From Streptosporangium nondiastaticum (lineage in GTDB: Bacteria > Actinomycetota > Actinomycetes > Streptomycetales > Streptomycetaceae), in the NCBI RefSeq assembly GCF_003011965.1, contig NZ_PXWG01000002.1:124001-188000 (forward strand): 64,000 bases of DNA. The letters run 5' to 3'. The position numbers and the translations under genes were made by a program. Under the pieces are notes generated by a model that saw nothing but the letters and a program-made list of their open reading frames with translations, was not told the DNA's origin and searched no databases. Below are positions 35,263 to 45,554 of the stretch, in pieces. The stretch's first letter is position 1. Every line of letters starts with the position of its first letter.

Positions 35263-35714
35263 AACGCACCGGTGTGCTCGCCGCCCTCCCCGAAGGGCCC
35301 CGTGAACGGCTGATGGAGCTGGGCCGTGAGGTGTCGTTCCCCGCCGGCACGAGAATCTTCGAGGAGGGCCAGCGGGCGGACCGCTTCTGGATCATCCGCA
35401 CCGGCACCGTCAACCTCGACGTTCACGTGCCGGGACGTCAGGCCGCGGTGGTCGAAACCATCGGGGCCGACGGGCTGGTCGGGTGGTCATGGCTGTGCCC
35501 ACCGCACCAGTGGCACCTGGGTGCCGAGGCGGCCCGCCCGGTGGACGCCTGGGAGTTCGACGCGGCCGAAGTACTGGCCCTGTGCGAGCGCGACCCGGCA
35601 CTCGACCATGCGCTCCTCACCTACGTCGTAGAGGTCATCGGTCACCGTCTGCGATCCTCCCGGACCCGGCTTCTGGACCTCTACGGGCCCTACAGAAGCG
35701 GTTCGGCGGAGTGA
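35259..35714 (+). CDS. Cyclic-nucleotide-binding (CRP-like) protein without HTH
   Basis: A 151-residue single cNMP-binding beta-roll: VSFPAGTRIFEEGQRADRFW, IIRTGTVNLDVHVPG, IGADGLVGWSWLCPPHQW, EAARPVDAWEFDAAEVLALC, followed by a helix. There is no C-terminal DNA-binding domain. It overlaps both neighbours (ATGA and GTGA), so it is made with the hydrogenase subunits. The PBC signature Arg/Ser for cAMP is not obvious (PHQWHLGAEAA), so ligand binding may be lost or different. It may sense a nucleotide or act structurally. Confidence 0.85.
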   Translation: MKRTGVLAALPEGPRERLMELGREVSFPAGTRIFEEGQRADRFWIIRTGTVNLDVHVPGRQAAVVETIGADGLVGWSWLCPPHQWHLGAEAARPVDAWEFDAAEVLALCERDPALDHALLTYVVEVIGHRLRSSRTRLLDLYGPYRSGSAE

Positions 35715-36505
35715 CCGCCGTTCCCCTCCCCTATCGGGTGGTGGCCAACCGGCCCGAGAGCACCGACACCCGCACGATCGAACTGCGACCGGCCGGCGAG
35801 GCTCTCCCCGCGTTCGCACCGGGCCAGTTCGCCATGCTCTACGCCTTCGGGGCCGGCGAAATCCCGGTGTCCGTCGCCGGTCTGCGAGACGGCACGCTGA
35901 CCCACACCATCCGCGGGGTGGGTGCGGTCTCGCGCGCCCTGTGCGCCGTCCGCCCGGGTACGCAGGTGGGTGTGCGGGGTCCCTTCGGCACGGGCTGGGA
36001 CCTGCCGAGCGCCGCCGGGCGCGACCTGCTCGTGGTGGCGGGCGGCATCGGCCTGGCCCCGCTGCGGCCCCTCGTCCAGGCTGCGGCATCCGCGCACAAC
36101 AGACTGAACGTCCTCATCGGCGCCCGCACGCCCGAAGACCTGCTGTACCGGGACGAACTGGACGGCTGGGGGCGACCGTACTGCGGCGTGACGGTGGACC
36201 GCGCCGGTCCGGGCTGGACCGGGCACGTCGGCGTGGTGACCACCCTGCTGGACCGGGCGGCGTTCACCCCGCACGAGACCACGGCCTTCATCTGCGGCCC
36301 CGAGATCATGATCCGCGCCACCGCCCGCGAGCTGCTGCACCGAGGCGTACCGGCCCAGCACATCCGCGTCTCCCTCGAACGCAACATGCACTGCGCCACC
36401 GGCCACTGCGGCCACTGCCAGCTCGGCCCCCTGCTTCTGTGCCGGGACGGGCCCGTCGTCGGCTACGACCACGCCGAGCCCCTGCTCGCCGTCCGGGAGC
36501 TGTGA
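35711..36505 (+). CDS. hydG: Group 3b hydrogenase flavin subunit (gamma)
   Basis: A 264-residue ferredoxin-NAD(P)+ reductase-like subunit. FAD domain: [23 protein letters not shown](P) domain: [20 protein letters not shown] and [22 protein letters not shown]-terminal [2Fe-2S] motif is [12 protein letters not shown]...LLC. It couples the hydrogenase to NAD(P)H. The GTG start overlaps the CNB stop (GTGA). It is of normal family length. Confidence 0.92.
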   Translation: MTAVPLPYRVVANRPESTDTRTIELRPAGEALPAFAPGQFAMLYAFGAGEIPVSVAGLRDGTLTHTIRGVGAVSRALCAVRPGTQVGVRGPFGTGWDLPSAAGRDLLVVAGGIGLAPLRPLVQAAASAHNRLNVLIGARTPEDLLYRDELDGWGRPYCGVTVDRAGPGWTGHVGVVTTLLDRAAFTPHETTAFICGPEIMIRATARELLHRGVPAQHIRVSLERNMHCATGHCGHCQLGPLLLCRDGPVVGYDHAEPLLAVREL

Positions 36506-36506
36506 G

Positions 36507-37292
36507 ATGGCCGAGCCGCCCGTACGCCGCCGTCCACGGCTCGGCGTGTTCAAGTTCGCCTCCTGCGACGGCTGCCAACTGACCCTGCTGGACTGCGAGG
36601 ACGAACTCCTCCCCCTGGCCGCCGAAATCGAGATCGCCCACTTCGTCGAAGCGTCGAGCGACGTCCAGCCCGGCCCGTACGACCTGTCCCTCGTCGAAGG
36701 CTCGGTCTCCACCCCCGAACACCTCGAACGCATCCGACGCATCCGCGCCGAATCCCGCCGCCTGGTGACCATCGGTGCCTGCGCCACAGCGGGTGGTGTC
36801 CAGGCCCTGCGCAACTTCGCCGACGTCGCCGAATTCCGCGCGACCGTCTACGCGAAACCTGACTACATCGAGACCCTCGCCACCTCCACCCCCATCTCCG
36901 CCCACGTCCCCGTCGACTTCGAACTGCGCGGCTGCCCCATCGACCGCGGACAGCTCATCGAAGTCATCACCGCCTTCCTCGCCGACCGCCGCCCCGACAT
37001 CCCCGACCACAGCGTCTGCTTCGCCTGCAAACGGCGCGGCACCACCTGCCTCCCCGTCGCGCACGGCATCCCCTGCCTGGGGCCTGTGACGCACGCGGGA
37101 TGCGGAGCCCTGTGCCCGGCCTACGGGCGGGGCTGCTACGGCTGCTTCGGCCCCTCCGGCTCGGCCAACATGCCCGCGATGATCCCGCTGCTGCGCAGCG
37201 ACGGCATGAGCGACGAGGACGTCCTCCGCTTCCTGCACACCTTCAACGTCGCGAAGTTCGCGGCGATCGAGCCGGAGAGGGAGGATCCATGA
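36507..37292 (+). CDS. hydD: Group 3b [NiFe] hydrogenase small subunit (delta)
   Basis: 261 residues. The proximal cluster motif is [17 protein letters not shown]; further Cys ligands lie in [10 protein letters not shown] and in the C-terminal [12 protein letters not shown] / [21 protein letters not shown] region. No Tat signal is present, consistent with a cytoplasmic enzyme. The start is one base after the flavin-subunit stop, and its stop overlaps the large-subunit ATG. It relays electrons from the NiFe site. Confidence 0.95.
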   Translation: MAEPPVRRRPRLGVFKFASCDGCQLTLLDCEDELLPLAAEIEIAHFVEASSDVQPGPYDLSLVEGSVSTPEHLERIRRIRAESRRLVTIGACATAGGVQALRNFADVAEFRATVYAKPDYIETLATSTPISAHVPVDFELRGCPIDRGQLIEVITAFLADRRPDIPDHSVCFACKRRGTTCLPVAHGIPCLGPVTHAGCGALCPAYGRGCYGCFGPSGSANMPAMIPLLRSDGMSDEDVLRFLHTFNVAKFAAIEPEREDP

Positions 37293-38611
37293 CGCACCGC
37301 GGCTCGCGCGTCCTGCACGTCGGCTCCCTCGCCCGCGTCGAGGGCGAAGGGGCGCTGCACCTGAGCATCGACAACGGCAAGGTCACCGCCGCCCAGTTGA
37401 AGATCTACGAACCGCCCCGGTTCTTCGAGGCGTTCCTGCGCGGGAGACGGCACACCGAACCGCCCGACATCACCTCCCGGATCTGCGGGATCTGCCCGGT
37501 CGCCTACCAGATGAGCGCCTGCCGGGCGATCGAGGACGTCTGCGGCGTCACCGTCGACGGTCAGCTGGCCGCGCTGCGGCGCCTGTTGTACTGCGGCGAG
37601 TGGATCGAAAGTCAGACCCTGCACATCTATCTCCTCCACGCCCCCGACTTCCTCGGCTACGACAGCGCCGTCCACCTCTCCCGCGACCGACGGGCGGACG
37701 TCGAACGCGGCCTGCGGCTCAAACAGGCGGGAAACGCCGTCCTGGAGCTGCTCGGCGGCCGCTCCATCCACCCCGTCAACGTCCGTGTCGGCGGCTTCCA
37801 CCGCACTCCCACCCGTGCCGAACTGCGCCCGCTGGCCGCGCAGCTCCGACGGGCCCGTGACGACGCCGAGGAGACCCTCCGCTGGGTGGCGGGGTTCGAC
37901 TTCCCCGACGCCGAATGCGACGCCGATCTGCTCGCGCTCGCCGCACCCGACGCGTACGCCATCGACACCGGCACCCCCACCGCCCTCCGGTACGGGGACG
38001 GGCAGAAGCCGCGCGCCTTTCCGGTGCGGGACTTCACGGCCCATGTGGTGGAGGAGCAGGTGCCGTACTCCACCGCGCTCCAGGCCCGGCTCGACGGCCG
38101 CCGGCACCTGACCGGCTCCCTCGCCCGCTACGCCATCAGCGGCCACCTGCTCCCGCACTCCGTCCGGGAGGCCGCCCGCGCCGCCGGTCTCGACGGCGTG
38201 TGCCGCAATCCCTTCCGCAGCATCGTCGTCCGAGCCGTCGAAGTCCTGTACGCGGTCGAGGAAGCCCTGCGCCTGATCGGCACCTACGAGCCGCCGCCGC
38301 GCCCGGCCGTGGACGTGTCCCCGCGCGCCGGCACCGGCCATGGCGCGACCGAGGCCCCGCGCGGCACCCTCTACCACCGCTACGTCCTCGATGCGGACGG
38401 GGTCGTCACCGACGCCCGCCTCATCCCGCCCACCTCCCAGAACCAGGGCGCCATCGAGGACGACCTGCGCCGCATCGTCCAGGACCGGCTGCGGCACGGC
38501 GACGCCACCGACGCCGAGCTGACCCGCCTCTGTGAACGGGCCATCCGCAATCACGACCCCTGCATCTCCTGCTCGGCCCACTTCCTCGATCTGACCGTCG
38601 AACGAGCGTGA
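37289..38611 (+). CDS. hydA: Group 3b [NiFe] hydrogenase large subunit (alpha)
   Basis: 440 residues. The NiFe-site Cys pairs are L1 [16 protein letters not shown] and L2 [24 protein letters not shown] near the N-terminus is the conserved Glu. Only eight or nine residues follow the last Cys-x-x-His, so a maturation peptidase would remove a very short tail; no such peptidase is encoded in the window. ATG 37289 overlaps the small-subunit stop (ATGA). The subunit set and lack of Tat signal assign it to the NADP-linked group 3b, related to hypoxia-induced Hyh enzymes of mycobacteria. Confidence 0.95.
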   Translation: MTHRGSRVLHVGSLARVEGEGALHLSIDNGKVTAAQLKIYEPPRFFEAFLRGRRHTEPPDITSRICGICPVAYQMSACRAIEDVCGVTVDGQLAALRRLLYCGEWIESQTLHIYLLHAPDFLGYDSAVHLSRDRRADVERGLRLKQAGNAVLELLGGRSIHPVNVRVGGFHRTPTRAELRPLAAQLRRARDDAEETLRWVAGFDFPDAECDADLLALAAPDAYAIDTGTPTALRYGDGQKPRAFPVRDFTAHVVEEQVPYSTALQARLDGRRHLTGSLARYAISGHLLPHSVREAARAAGLDGVCRNPFRSIVVRAVEVLYAVEEALRLIGTYEPPPRPAVDVSPRAGTGHGATEAPRGTLYHRYVLDADGVVTDARLIPPTSQNQGAIEDDLRRIVQDRLRHGDATDAELTRLCERAIRNHDPCISCSAHFLDLTVERA

Positions 38612-38621
38612 GGAAAGCCGC

Positions 38622-39749
38622 GTGAAATATCTCGACGAATACCGCGACCCGGCGCTCGCCCGGCGCCTGCTGGACGAACTCCACCGCACCGCCACCCGCC
38701 CCTGGCAGATCATGGAGGTCTGCGGCGGCCAGACCCACACCCTCGTCCGCCAGGGCATCGACGAACTCCTGCCGGCCGGCATGCGCATGATCCACGGGCC
38801 CGGCTGCCCGGTCTGCGTCACCCCGCTGGAGACCCTCGACCGCGCCATGGCCGTCGCCGCCCGGCCCGGTGTGATCCTCACCAGCTTCGGCGACATGCTC
38901 CGCGTCCCCGGCTCCCGCACCGACCTGCTCGCCCTGCGAGCCCGCGGCGCGGACGTACGCGTCGTCTACACCCCCATGGACGCCGTCAAGCTCGCCGAGG
39001 AGCATCCCGACCGGGAGGTCGTCTTCCTCGCCGTCGGCTTCGAGACCACGGCCCCCGCCAACGCCATGGCCGTGCTGCACGCCTCCCGCCTGGGGCTGCG
39101 CAACTTCAGCGTGCTGGTTAGCCACGTCCTCGTACCGCCCGCGATGACGGCGCTGCTGGAGTCGCCCGAGTGCGAGGTCCAGGCGTTCCTGGCGGCAGGG
39201 CACGTGTGCGCGGTCATGGGCTGGACCGAGTACGAACCCATCGTCGCCCGCTACCACGTACCCGTCGTCGTCACCGGCTTCGAACCCCTCGACCTGCTCG
39301 AAGGCATCCTGATGGCCGCACGGCAGCTCGAGGACGGCAGGGCCGAGATCGAGAACCAGTACGTACGGGCCGTGCGCCGCCAGGGCAACGGCGAGGCGCA
39401 GTCCGCCGTCGCCCGCGTCTTCCAGGTCACCGACCGCGCCTGGCGCGGCATCGGAGACCTCCCCCGAAGCGGCCTGGAACTCCGCCCCGAATTCGCCGCC
39501 TTCGACGCCGCACGACGCTACGACGTCGACGGACTGCACTCGGCGGAGCACCCCGAGTGCATCGCCGGCAGCATCCTCACCGGCGCGCGGCTGCCCACCG
39601 ACTGCACCGCCTACGGAACCCGCTGCACGCCCCGCCACCCGCTCGGCGCGCCCATGGTGTCGGCCGAGGGCACCTGCGCGGCCTTCCACGCGGCTGGGCG
39701 CGTCGCCACCGCAGCCACCACAGTCACCGCGGAAGGAGCGTCCTCGTGA
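38622..39749 (+). CDS. hypD: Hydrogenase maturation protein HypD
   Basis: A 375-residue HypD with the signature sequences [47 protein letters not shown] and a C-terminal Fe-S region with [23 protein letters not shown] and EGTCAAF. It builds the Fe(CN)2CO unit with HypC and HypE. The gap to the large subunit is ten bases and its stop overlaps the hypE GTG (GTGA). Confidence 0.97.
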   Translation: MKYLDEYRDPALARRLLDELHRTATRPWQIMEVCGGQTHTLVRQGIDELLPAGMRMIHGPGCPVCVTPLETLDRAMAVAARPGVILTSFGDMLRVPGSRTDLLALRARGADVRVVYTPMDAVKLAEEHPDREVVFLAVGFETTAPANAMAVLHASRLGLRNFSVLVSHVLVPPAMTALLESPECEVQAFLAAGHVCAVMGWTEYEPIVARYHVPVVVTGFEPLDLLEGILMAARQLEDGRAEIENQYVRAVRRQGNGEAQSAVARVFQVTDRAWRGIGDLPRSGLELRPEFAAFDAARRYDVDGLHSAEHPECIAGSILTGARLPTDCTAYGTRCTPRHPLGAPMVSAEGTCAAFHAAGRVATAATTVTAEGASS

Positions 39750-40783
39750 TCACGGAATGCCCTGTGCCCCGCCCGGAGAAGGAGCGCATCCTGCTCGGCC
39801 ACGGCGCCGGCGGCCGGCTCACCGCGGAGCTCCTGGAACAGACGATCCTTCCGGCCTTCGGCGGGTACGAAGGCCCGCTGGAAGACGCCTCGCCCCTGCC
39901 CGGGCTCGGCGAACTCGTGATGACCACGGACGGCTTCGTCGTCAGCCCGCTGTTCTTCCCCGGCGGCGACATCGGCTCCCTCGCCGTCCACGGCACCGTC
40001 AACGACCTGGCGATGCGCGGCGCCGAGCCCATCGCCCTGTCGGTGGCCCTGATCGTGGAGGAAGGACTCGAACTGGAGCGGCTGGAAGCCGTACTGCGCT
40101 CCCTCGGCAAGGCGGCCCAGGAGGTGGGGGTCCCCGTGGTCACCGGGGACACCAAGGTCGTGGGCCGGGGCGCGGCCGACCAGGTGTTCATCACGACGAC
40201 CGGCATCGGCAAGCGCCTCCCCGGCCTCTCCCCTTCCGCCGCCCGTGCCCGGCCGGGCGACGCCGTACTGCTGTCGGGCCCCATCGGGCTGCACGGAACC
40301 GCGGTGCTCAGCACCCGGGAGGGCCTGGGCTTCGAGGCCGACATCGCCTCCGACACCCGCCCCCTCCACCGTCTGGTGGCAGCCCTGTCCCCGCTCGGCG
40401 ACCGGCTGCACGTCCTGCGCGACCCCACCCGGGGCGGACTGGCCGCCGCGCTCAACGAGATCGCACGCGACTCGGCCGTGGCCGTCGTCATCGACGAAGG
40501 CACCGTACCGGTGCCGGAACCGGTAGCCGCTGCCTGTGACATCCTCGGGCTCGACCCCCTCCACGTGGCCAATGAAGGCTGCATGGTCGCGCTCGTCGCG
40601 CCCGATGCCGCCGAAACGGCGCTGGCCGCCTTGCGCTCCTTTCCGGAGGGGAGCGGCGCCGTACGCATCGGGGATGCCCTCCCGGCCGACGGGCACCCCG
40701 GCCGCGTCGTCATGCGGACAGCCGTGGGCGCCCGCCGCGTGGTGGACATGCCACTCGGTGAGCAGCTGCCCCGCATTTGCTGA
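39746..40783 (+). CDS. hypE: Hydrogenase maturation protein HypE
   Basis: A 345-residue AIR-synthase-like protein with [20 protein letters not shown] at the N-terminus and the C-terminal PRIC motif whose Cys is the thiocarboxamide site that becomes the cyanide donor. ATP-binding elements are [20 protein letters not shown] and [11 protein letters not shown] start overlaps hypD. It needs HypF to carbamoylate this Cys; only a HypF fragment is present here. Confidence 0.97.
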   Translation: MITECPVPRPEKERILLGHGAGGRLTAELLEQTILPAFGGYEGPLEDASPLPGLGELVMTTDGFVVSPLFFPGGDIGSLAVHGTVNDLAMRGAEPIALSVALIVEEGLELERLEAVLRSLGKAAQEVGVPVVTGDTKVVGRGAADQVFITTTGIGKRLPGLSPSAARARPGDAVLLSGPIGLHGTAVLSTREGLGFEADIASDTRPLHRLVAALSPLGDRLHVLRDPTRGGLAAALNEIARDSAVAVVIDEGTVPVPEPVAAACDILGLDPLHVANEGCMVALVAPDAAETALAALRSFPEGSGAVRIGDALPADGHPGRVVMRTAVGARRVVDMPLGEQLPRIC

Positions 40784-40864
40784 ACCGCCGCGCCGAGCGA
40801 CCATGGAGGTGGGACGCCAGGGCACACACGCCCCGAACCCCGGATGACCTGGGGAAGTGAATCG

Positions 40865-41155
40865 ATGATGTTCTGGTACGACCATGGTGGCAGCGGCTGG
40901 GGGCTGTTCGCGATGGCGGTGAGCATGGTCCTGTTCTGGTCACTGATCATCACCGTCGCGGTTCTGCTCTTCCGCTCGCTCGCCCGTCCGCCGCACGGCG
41001 GTGGGCCCACCGGCTGGCATAAGGGCCCGGCACCCGGCCACGCCGAGCAGATCCTCGCCGAACGGTACGCCCGCGGTGAGATCGACGAGGAGGAGTACGC
41101 GCGACGCCTGGCCACCCTGAGAGGCTCGCCGCCCGGCTCTGCTGAACAACAGTGA
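40865..41155 (+). CDS. Single-pass membrane SHOCT-domain protein
   Basis: A 96-residue protein with one transmembrane helix (GLFAMAVSMVLFWSLIITVAVLLF) and a C-terminal SHOCT motif AEQILAERYARGEIDEEEYARRLATL. ATG 40865 follows GGGGAAG; ATG 40844 is possible. Such proteins are common beside hypoxia and stress genes but have no assigned function. It is 81 bases after hypE. Confidence 0.85.
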   Translation: MMFWYDHGGSGWGLFAMAVSMVLFWSLIITVAVLLFRSLARPPHGGGPTGWHKGPAPGHAEQILAERYARGEIDEEEYARRLATLRGSPPGSAEQQ

Positions 41156-41165
41156 CGCGCCACCG

Positions 41166-41720
41166 TCACTGCCCTGGTTCTCCTCCACCACCGGCACCGG
41201 GCGGGACAAGCAGGTTGTCGTTCGCCCGCCCGGTGAGGTGGTCGGCGATGTTCCGGTCCGTAGTGCCGACGATCTGCCCGACCGCGTCGTGGCTGCAGTA
41301 GCCCTGGTGGGAGGTGATCAAGACGTTGCCGAAGGTCATGAGCCGGGCGAGGGTTTCGTCGGCCATCACCACCTCCAGCGACTTGTCGAAAAAGAAGACA
41401 CCGACTCTTCTCGTACACGTCCAGGCCCATTCCCAGAAGCCGTCCGGCGAGCAGGGTCTGGACCAGCGCGTGGGCGTGCCACGGCGTACGGAGAGCACCA
41501 CGACACCCGCGACACCGTCAGGCCGAGCGCCCGTGCCGCCGTCAGGTCGATGTTGTTGTAGATGTTGCTGTAACCGGGGCACGTTGGGTGACGAGCTCCG
41601 TGCCGCCGTCAGCGAGGATGCGCAGCACCTCTGTCCAGGACGTCGTTGACGCTGCTGCACACGACCCGGCGGCCCGCCGCGCTCGCGGCCGTGTCCCGGT
41701 TGAGGACCAGGTCCGGGCAG
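41166..41720 (-). pseudogene. D-2-hydroxyacid (D-lactate) dehydrogenase remnant
   Basis: Pieces of one dehydrogenase lie in three frames: LVLNRDTAASAAGRRVVCSS and VLRILADGGTELVTQR from the N-terminal domain, then VGVFFFDKSLEVVMADETLA, RLMTFGNVLITSHQGYCSHD and NIADHLTGRANDNLL from the C-terminal catalytic domain (His in SHQGY). The NAD-binding middle is largely lost. It points towards the hydrogenase operon. A fermentative enzyme here fits the hypoxia theme, but this copy is dead. Confidence 0.82.
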
Positions 41721-41890
41721 CGGGGTGGAAGCGACCTCGTATCCCTGCCGGCCCCGGTCCCGCTCGCGGCGTGCGCATCGGGCTCGTCCCTCATGCCCCG
41801 GTCCACCACGTGGGGTGTCCGGTGGCGGTCGTACCGCACAGCTGACATAAACGGGAATATCTGGGATCTTCCGGAAGGGATCCGAACGCC

Positions 41891-42568
41891 ATGTTGCAGC
41901 ACCGCACGGTCGACGAGCTCATGACCCGCAACGTAGTGCGGGTACGCCCGGACACACCGTTCAAGGAGATCGTCAAGGAGCTCGCTGAGAACGACGTGAC
42001 GGCCGTGCCGGTCGTCGACCCCAATGACCGAGTGGTCGGCGTGGTCTCCGAGGCCGACCTGATGCGCAAGTCGGCCGACCAGCCCGACCCCTTCGGCCGC
42101 GTACCCGTACCCAGCCTCGAAGCGTGGGAGCGGGCCAAGGCGGAAGGCGCCCGGGCCGAAGACCTCATGTCCGCTCCCCCGGTCTGTGCCCGGCCGGAGT
42201 GGAACGTGGTGGAGACCGCCCGGCTGATGACGACGCAGAACGTCAAACGCCTGCCGGTGGTCGACGAGACCGACAAGCTCGTCGGCATCGTCAGCCGCGC
42301 CGACGTCCTGCGGGTCTTCCTCCGCGAGGACGACGCCATCCGCTCCGAAATCGAACGTGACCTGCTGGAACACACCGTGGGCCTGGCCCCCTCGGCCGTG
42401 CGGGCCGAGGTGTCCGAAGGGCAGGTCACCCTCACCGGCAACGTCGAGGCCCGCAGCGCGATCCCACTCATCGAACGCCTGTGCCGATCCGTGGACGGCG
42501 TCGTCTCGGTCCACCAGCGCCTGACGTACACGACGGACGACACCGGAGGCGGCTTCCCCACCCCATGA
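41891..42568 (+). CDS. CBS-pair protein with C-terminal BON domain (1)
   Basis: A 225-residue protein with two CBS motifs (VDELMTRNVVRVRPDTPFKE...AVPVVDPNDRVVGVVSEADL and AEDLMSAPPVCARPEWNVVE...RLPVVDETDKLVGIVSRADV) and a BON-like end (VRAEVSEGQVTLTGNVEARS). CBS pairs bind adenine nucleotides. Proteins of this type belong to dormancy regulons in actinobacteria. ATG 41891. It probably forms an operon with the next, homologous gene 30 bases on. Confidence 0.93.
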   Translation: MLQHRTVDELMTRNVVRVRPDTPFKEIVKELAENDVTAVPVVDPNDRVVGVVSEADLMRKSADQPDPFGRVPVPSLEAWERAKAEGARAEDLMSAPPVCARPEWNVVETARLMTTQNVKRLPVVDETDKLVGIVSRADVLRVFLREDDAIRSEIERDLLEHTVGLAPSAVRAEVSEGQVTLTGNVEARSAIPLIERLCRSVDGVVSVHQRLTYTTDDTGGGFPTP

Positions 42569-42598
42569 CCGCGCGCGGGCACATGACGAGGAGCCGGA

Positions 42599-43249
42599 AT
42601 GCATGACACACAGCGCACCGTCAGCGGCGTGATGACGCGGACCGTCGTGGCGGTCAGCCGTGACGCCCCCTACAAGGAAATCGCCAAGACGCTCTCGGAG
42701 TGGAAGGTCAGCGCCGTGCCCGTCCTCGCGGGCGAAGGGCGCGTCATCGGCGTGGTCTCCGAGGCCGACCTCCTGTCGAAGGAGGAGTACAAAGGCCGCG
42801 AGCAGGCGGACCTCACCCGGCCCGAGCAGCTCGCCGACCTGGCGAAGGCGAGTGCGAGGACCGCCCAGGACCTGATGAGCACGCCCGCGATCACCGTGCA
42901 CGCGGACGCCACCGTCGCAGAAGCGGCACGCATCATGGCTCGCAAGGGCGTCAAACGCCTGCCCGTCGTCGACGCCGAGGGCATGCTCGCCGGCATCGTC
43001 AGCCGCGCCGACCTGCTCAAGGTCTACCTCCGCAGCGACGAGGACATCGCCCGGGAAGTCCGCGACGAGGTCGTCGCCCGCTTCTTCGCCCACCGGCGGC
43101 CCACCGTAGACGTCCAGGTGGACGAGGGTGTGGTCACCCTCTCAGGGCATCTGCCCGATGAGACGATGATCCCGCTCGTGGCCCGGCTGGTACGGGCCGT
43201 GGGAGGCGTCGTCAACGTCGATCTCCGGCTCGACGGCCCGACGAGCTGA
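42599..43249 (+). CDS. CBS-pair protein with C-terminal BON domain (2)
   Basis: A 216-residue paralogue of the preceding protein with the same order: CBS (VSGVMTRTVVAVSRDAPYKE, GRVIGVVSEADLLSKEEYKG), CBS (AQDLMSTPAITVHADATVAE, GMLAGIVSRADLLKVYLRSD), BON (VDVQVDEGVVTLSGHLPDET). Start chosen at ATG 42599 after GAGGAG. Tandem duplication is likely. It probably senses adenylate charge. Confidence 0.93.
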   Translation: MHDTQRTVSGVMTRTVVAVSRDAPYKEIAKTLSEWKVSAVPVLAGEGRVIGVVSEADLLSKEEYKGREQADLTRPEQLADLAKASARTAQDLMSTPAITVHADATVAEAARIMARKGVKRLPVVDAEGMLAGIVSRADLLKVYLRSDEDIAREVRDEVVARFFAHRRPTVDVQVDEGVVTLSGHLPDETMIPLVARLVRAVGGVVNVDLRLDGPTS

Positions 43250-43413
43250 CCGCCGCCCGGGCCCGTCGCGCCGCTGTCCCGAGCTCCCGATCGGCGGCGC
43301 ACCGCTGGCACGGGCCCCGATGCTCTGATCCCCTGGGCAAGAGAGCGGCTCACGAGCTACGGATCCGACGGCGGCGGCACACCGCACCGGGCGGCCAGGC
43401 GGAGGCAGAGACG

Positions 43414-44103
43414 ATGCACGACGACGGGCCGCGACCGGGCGGCCCCGACACGCACTCCGGAAGTCCGCACGAGGACACGGTGGCGACCCGCTGTGCCGTA
43501 CGCCGCGAGCAGCTGGGACTGACCCGTGAGGACGTGGCGCGCCGCGCCGGCATGTCCGTCCCCTATCTGAGCCAGCTGGAGACGTTCGGCGGCGACTTCG
43601 ACCCCGCCGCCGTCATCCGCCTCGCCGCCGCCCTCGACATGCCCTACGACGAACTCGTGGGAGGCCCACGCGAAGCGGCACCGGGCCGGCAGCCCGCCGG
43701 TGCCAGCCCTCTGCTCGCGCACCTCACCGAGGACGAATGCTGGCAGCGGCTGGGCACGCACGGCATCGGCAGGATCGGCCTGGCCTCCGGGCCCGCACCC
43801 GTGATTCTGCCCGTGAACTTCCTGGTCGACGGCCGCACCATCATCTACCGGACCGGGACGGGAGACACGGCGGCCGCAGGCGACGGTGAGCAGCTCGTCT
43901 TCGAAGCCGACCACATCGACGAACACCTCAGCCGCGGCTGGAGCGTCCTCATCAACGGTACGGCAGAACGCATCACCGACCCCGGCACTGTCGAGAGCCT
44001 CGCCACCCGCCCCGGAGCGGAACCCTGGGCCGGCGGGAAGCGCAATCTGTGGATCCGAGTCCGCCCCGGCCAGGTCACCGGGCGCACCATCCGCACCCGG
44101 TGA
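43414..44103 (+). CDS. XRE HTH fused to pyridoxamine-phosphate-oxidase-like domain
   Basis: 229 residues. An XRE-type HTH (about 25-80, RREQLGLTREDVARRAGMSV, PYLSQLE) is followed by a split-barrel flavin/PNPOx-like domain (RLGTHGIGRIGLASGPAPVI, LPVNFLVDGRTIIYRTGTGD, VLFEADHIDE). It resembles actinobacterial nitroreductase/F420-type dormancy proteins with a DNA-binding head. It is the last gene of the hypoxia-like island and could be a redox- or flavin-sensing regulator. Confidence 0.88.
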   Translation: MHDDGPRPGGPDTHSGSPHEDTVATRCAVRREQLGLTREDVARRAGMSVPYLSQLETFGGDFDPAAVIRLAAALDMPYDELVGGPREAAPGRQPAGASPLLAHLTEDECWQRLGTHGIGRIGLASGPAPVILPVNFLVDGRTIIYRTGTGDTAAAGDGEQLVFEADHIDEHLSRGWSVLINGTAERITDPGTVESLATRPGAEPWAGGKRNLWIRVRPGQVTGRTIRTR

Positions 44104-44109
44104 ACCTCA

Positions 44110-45035
44110 GCCGTCCCCTGCCAACCGGGCCCGGGCAGTCTGAGAGTCCGGGCAGTTGCACGGGCTCCAGCCAGAGGGCGTCCTCCCGGGTCTCCAGGCC
44201 CGTCAGGCCGCGCTGGACGAGGTCGAGGGTGCCGGCCATGGCGCCGAGGTGGATGCCTTCCGGCGTGGTGCCGCCCTGGAGATCCGCGACGTCGCTTTCG
44301 AGTGCTTCGCGGAAGTACCGCCAGGCGTCCGCGCGGCGGGCGCGGGCCAGGACCCGGCCGTGGACGACCTCGCTGAGGGTGGAGCCGTGGCTGGTGCGCC
44401 GCAGGTAGTAGTCGACCGTGCGCTGCCCCACCGCCGCCGGCCGGGATACCGCCGGCGCCGACCGGTGACTTCGGCCCGCTGGGCCATGCCGATGCCGATC
44501 TCCGACGTCCTCGTACGGCAGCGGAGCCAGACCGTGTCCGGTTCCGCCACGCCGACCTGCACGCCGGCGAGACGGCGGCGGTCCAGAGCGCGGTACCGGT
44601 GCACGTCGGCGTTGATGACGTTCCCGTCGAGCCCGGCCTCCGCTTCGATCCGCCCGTCCCATCCTTCGGGCACGAAGACCGTACGCAGGGCCGCGATGTG
44701 CGGATCTCCCATGTGGACCAGCCGGCACTGCTCCACTCGCAGCACACGGCCGTCAGCCGCCAGGTACCGGAAGGCCCGGGGCAGTGTGCCTTCCGGAGGT
44801 CGAGCACCTGCCTGCCGGTAATCCGTGACCTCGCAGGTGTCCGGTGTGAACCACGGCTCCGGCGATCCGTCGGGGGACAGCAGCCGGAAGCGCAGGAGCA
44901 GCCAGTTCGGGAGGTTGACCATGTCCTCGTTCTCGACCTGCCGGCCCGCCACCGACGAGACCACACGGTCGTGGCAGCCGGCCATGTACGTACCCGGGCA
45001 GTGGACCAGCCCGCCACGGCACTCGGGCGCCGCCG
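44110..45035 (-). pseudogene. Glycoside hydrolase family 65 enzyme, deleted
   Basis: Two parts of a GH65 disaccharide phosphorylase/hydrolase: an N-terminal domain (about 45035-44450: HCPGTYMAGCHDRVVSSVAG, QVENEDMVNLPNWLLLRFRL, TDYRQ) and a C-terminal part in another frame (about 44445-44130: RTVDYYLRRTSHGSTLSEVV, LQGGTTPEGIHLGAMAGTLD). The catalytic (alpha/alpha)6 core with its acid Glu is mostly missing. It continues in-frame from a PBP fragment. Confidence 0.82.
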
Positions 45036-45550
45036 CACCCTGCGCAGGCTTCGCCGTGCCGTCACGGACCGCCTCGCGCAGTGCTTCGTCCACGGCCCCC
45101 GCCACGTGCGGCGGCAGCGCCTGTTCGGGCTGCGGCCTCCCCACGGGCACGTCGTCACCGTTGCGCCGGAGTTCGGCGACCGAGTACGGCTCGGTGTGCC
45201 GGCCCTTGGCGGCGAACGTGGCGTAGGCGTCGGCCATGCGGATGGCGCTGGGCGTGGAGGTGCCGAGCGAGAACGACGGCAGTTTCTCTCCGAGGCCGCT
45301 CTCCAGCAGACCTGCCTGCACTCCCACCGTGCCGGCCCGGTCCAGCCCCACGTCCATGCCCAGCTGCATCATCGGAGTGTTGACCGATTGTGCGACCGCG
45401 TCCTTGAGCGAGATCTTCCCCCAGGACCGGTCGCCGTCGTTGACCGCCCTGACGATCTTCCCCGACCGGTCCCAGTAGGGGCCCTCCGGGGTCTGCAGGG
45501 AGACCTTGTCGTCGCCGTCATAAAGCGTCACAGCCCCTATGAGCGGGGTC
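45036..45550 (-). pseudogene. Penicillin-binding protein transpeptidase fragment
   Basis: About 165 residues match the C-terminal part of a class A PBP: ISLKDAVAQSVNTPMMQLGM, FSLGTSTPSAIRMADAYATF, GRHTEPYSVAELRRNGD, then PEQALPPHVAGAVDEALREA. The catalytic SxxK region is missing. At about 45036 the frame passes directly into the GH65 remnant, so one 468-residue frame joins two unrelated relics. IS110 sequence abuts its other end. Confidence 0.8.
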
Positions 45551-45554
45551 CTGG

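Noticed and set aside
37136..38920. A 594-residue minus-strand frame in the hydrogenase operon
   Set aside because: Antisense to hydA/hypD; no conserved domain and wrong codon bias.
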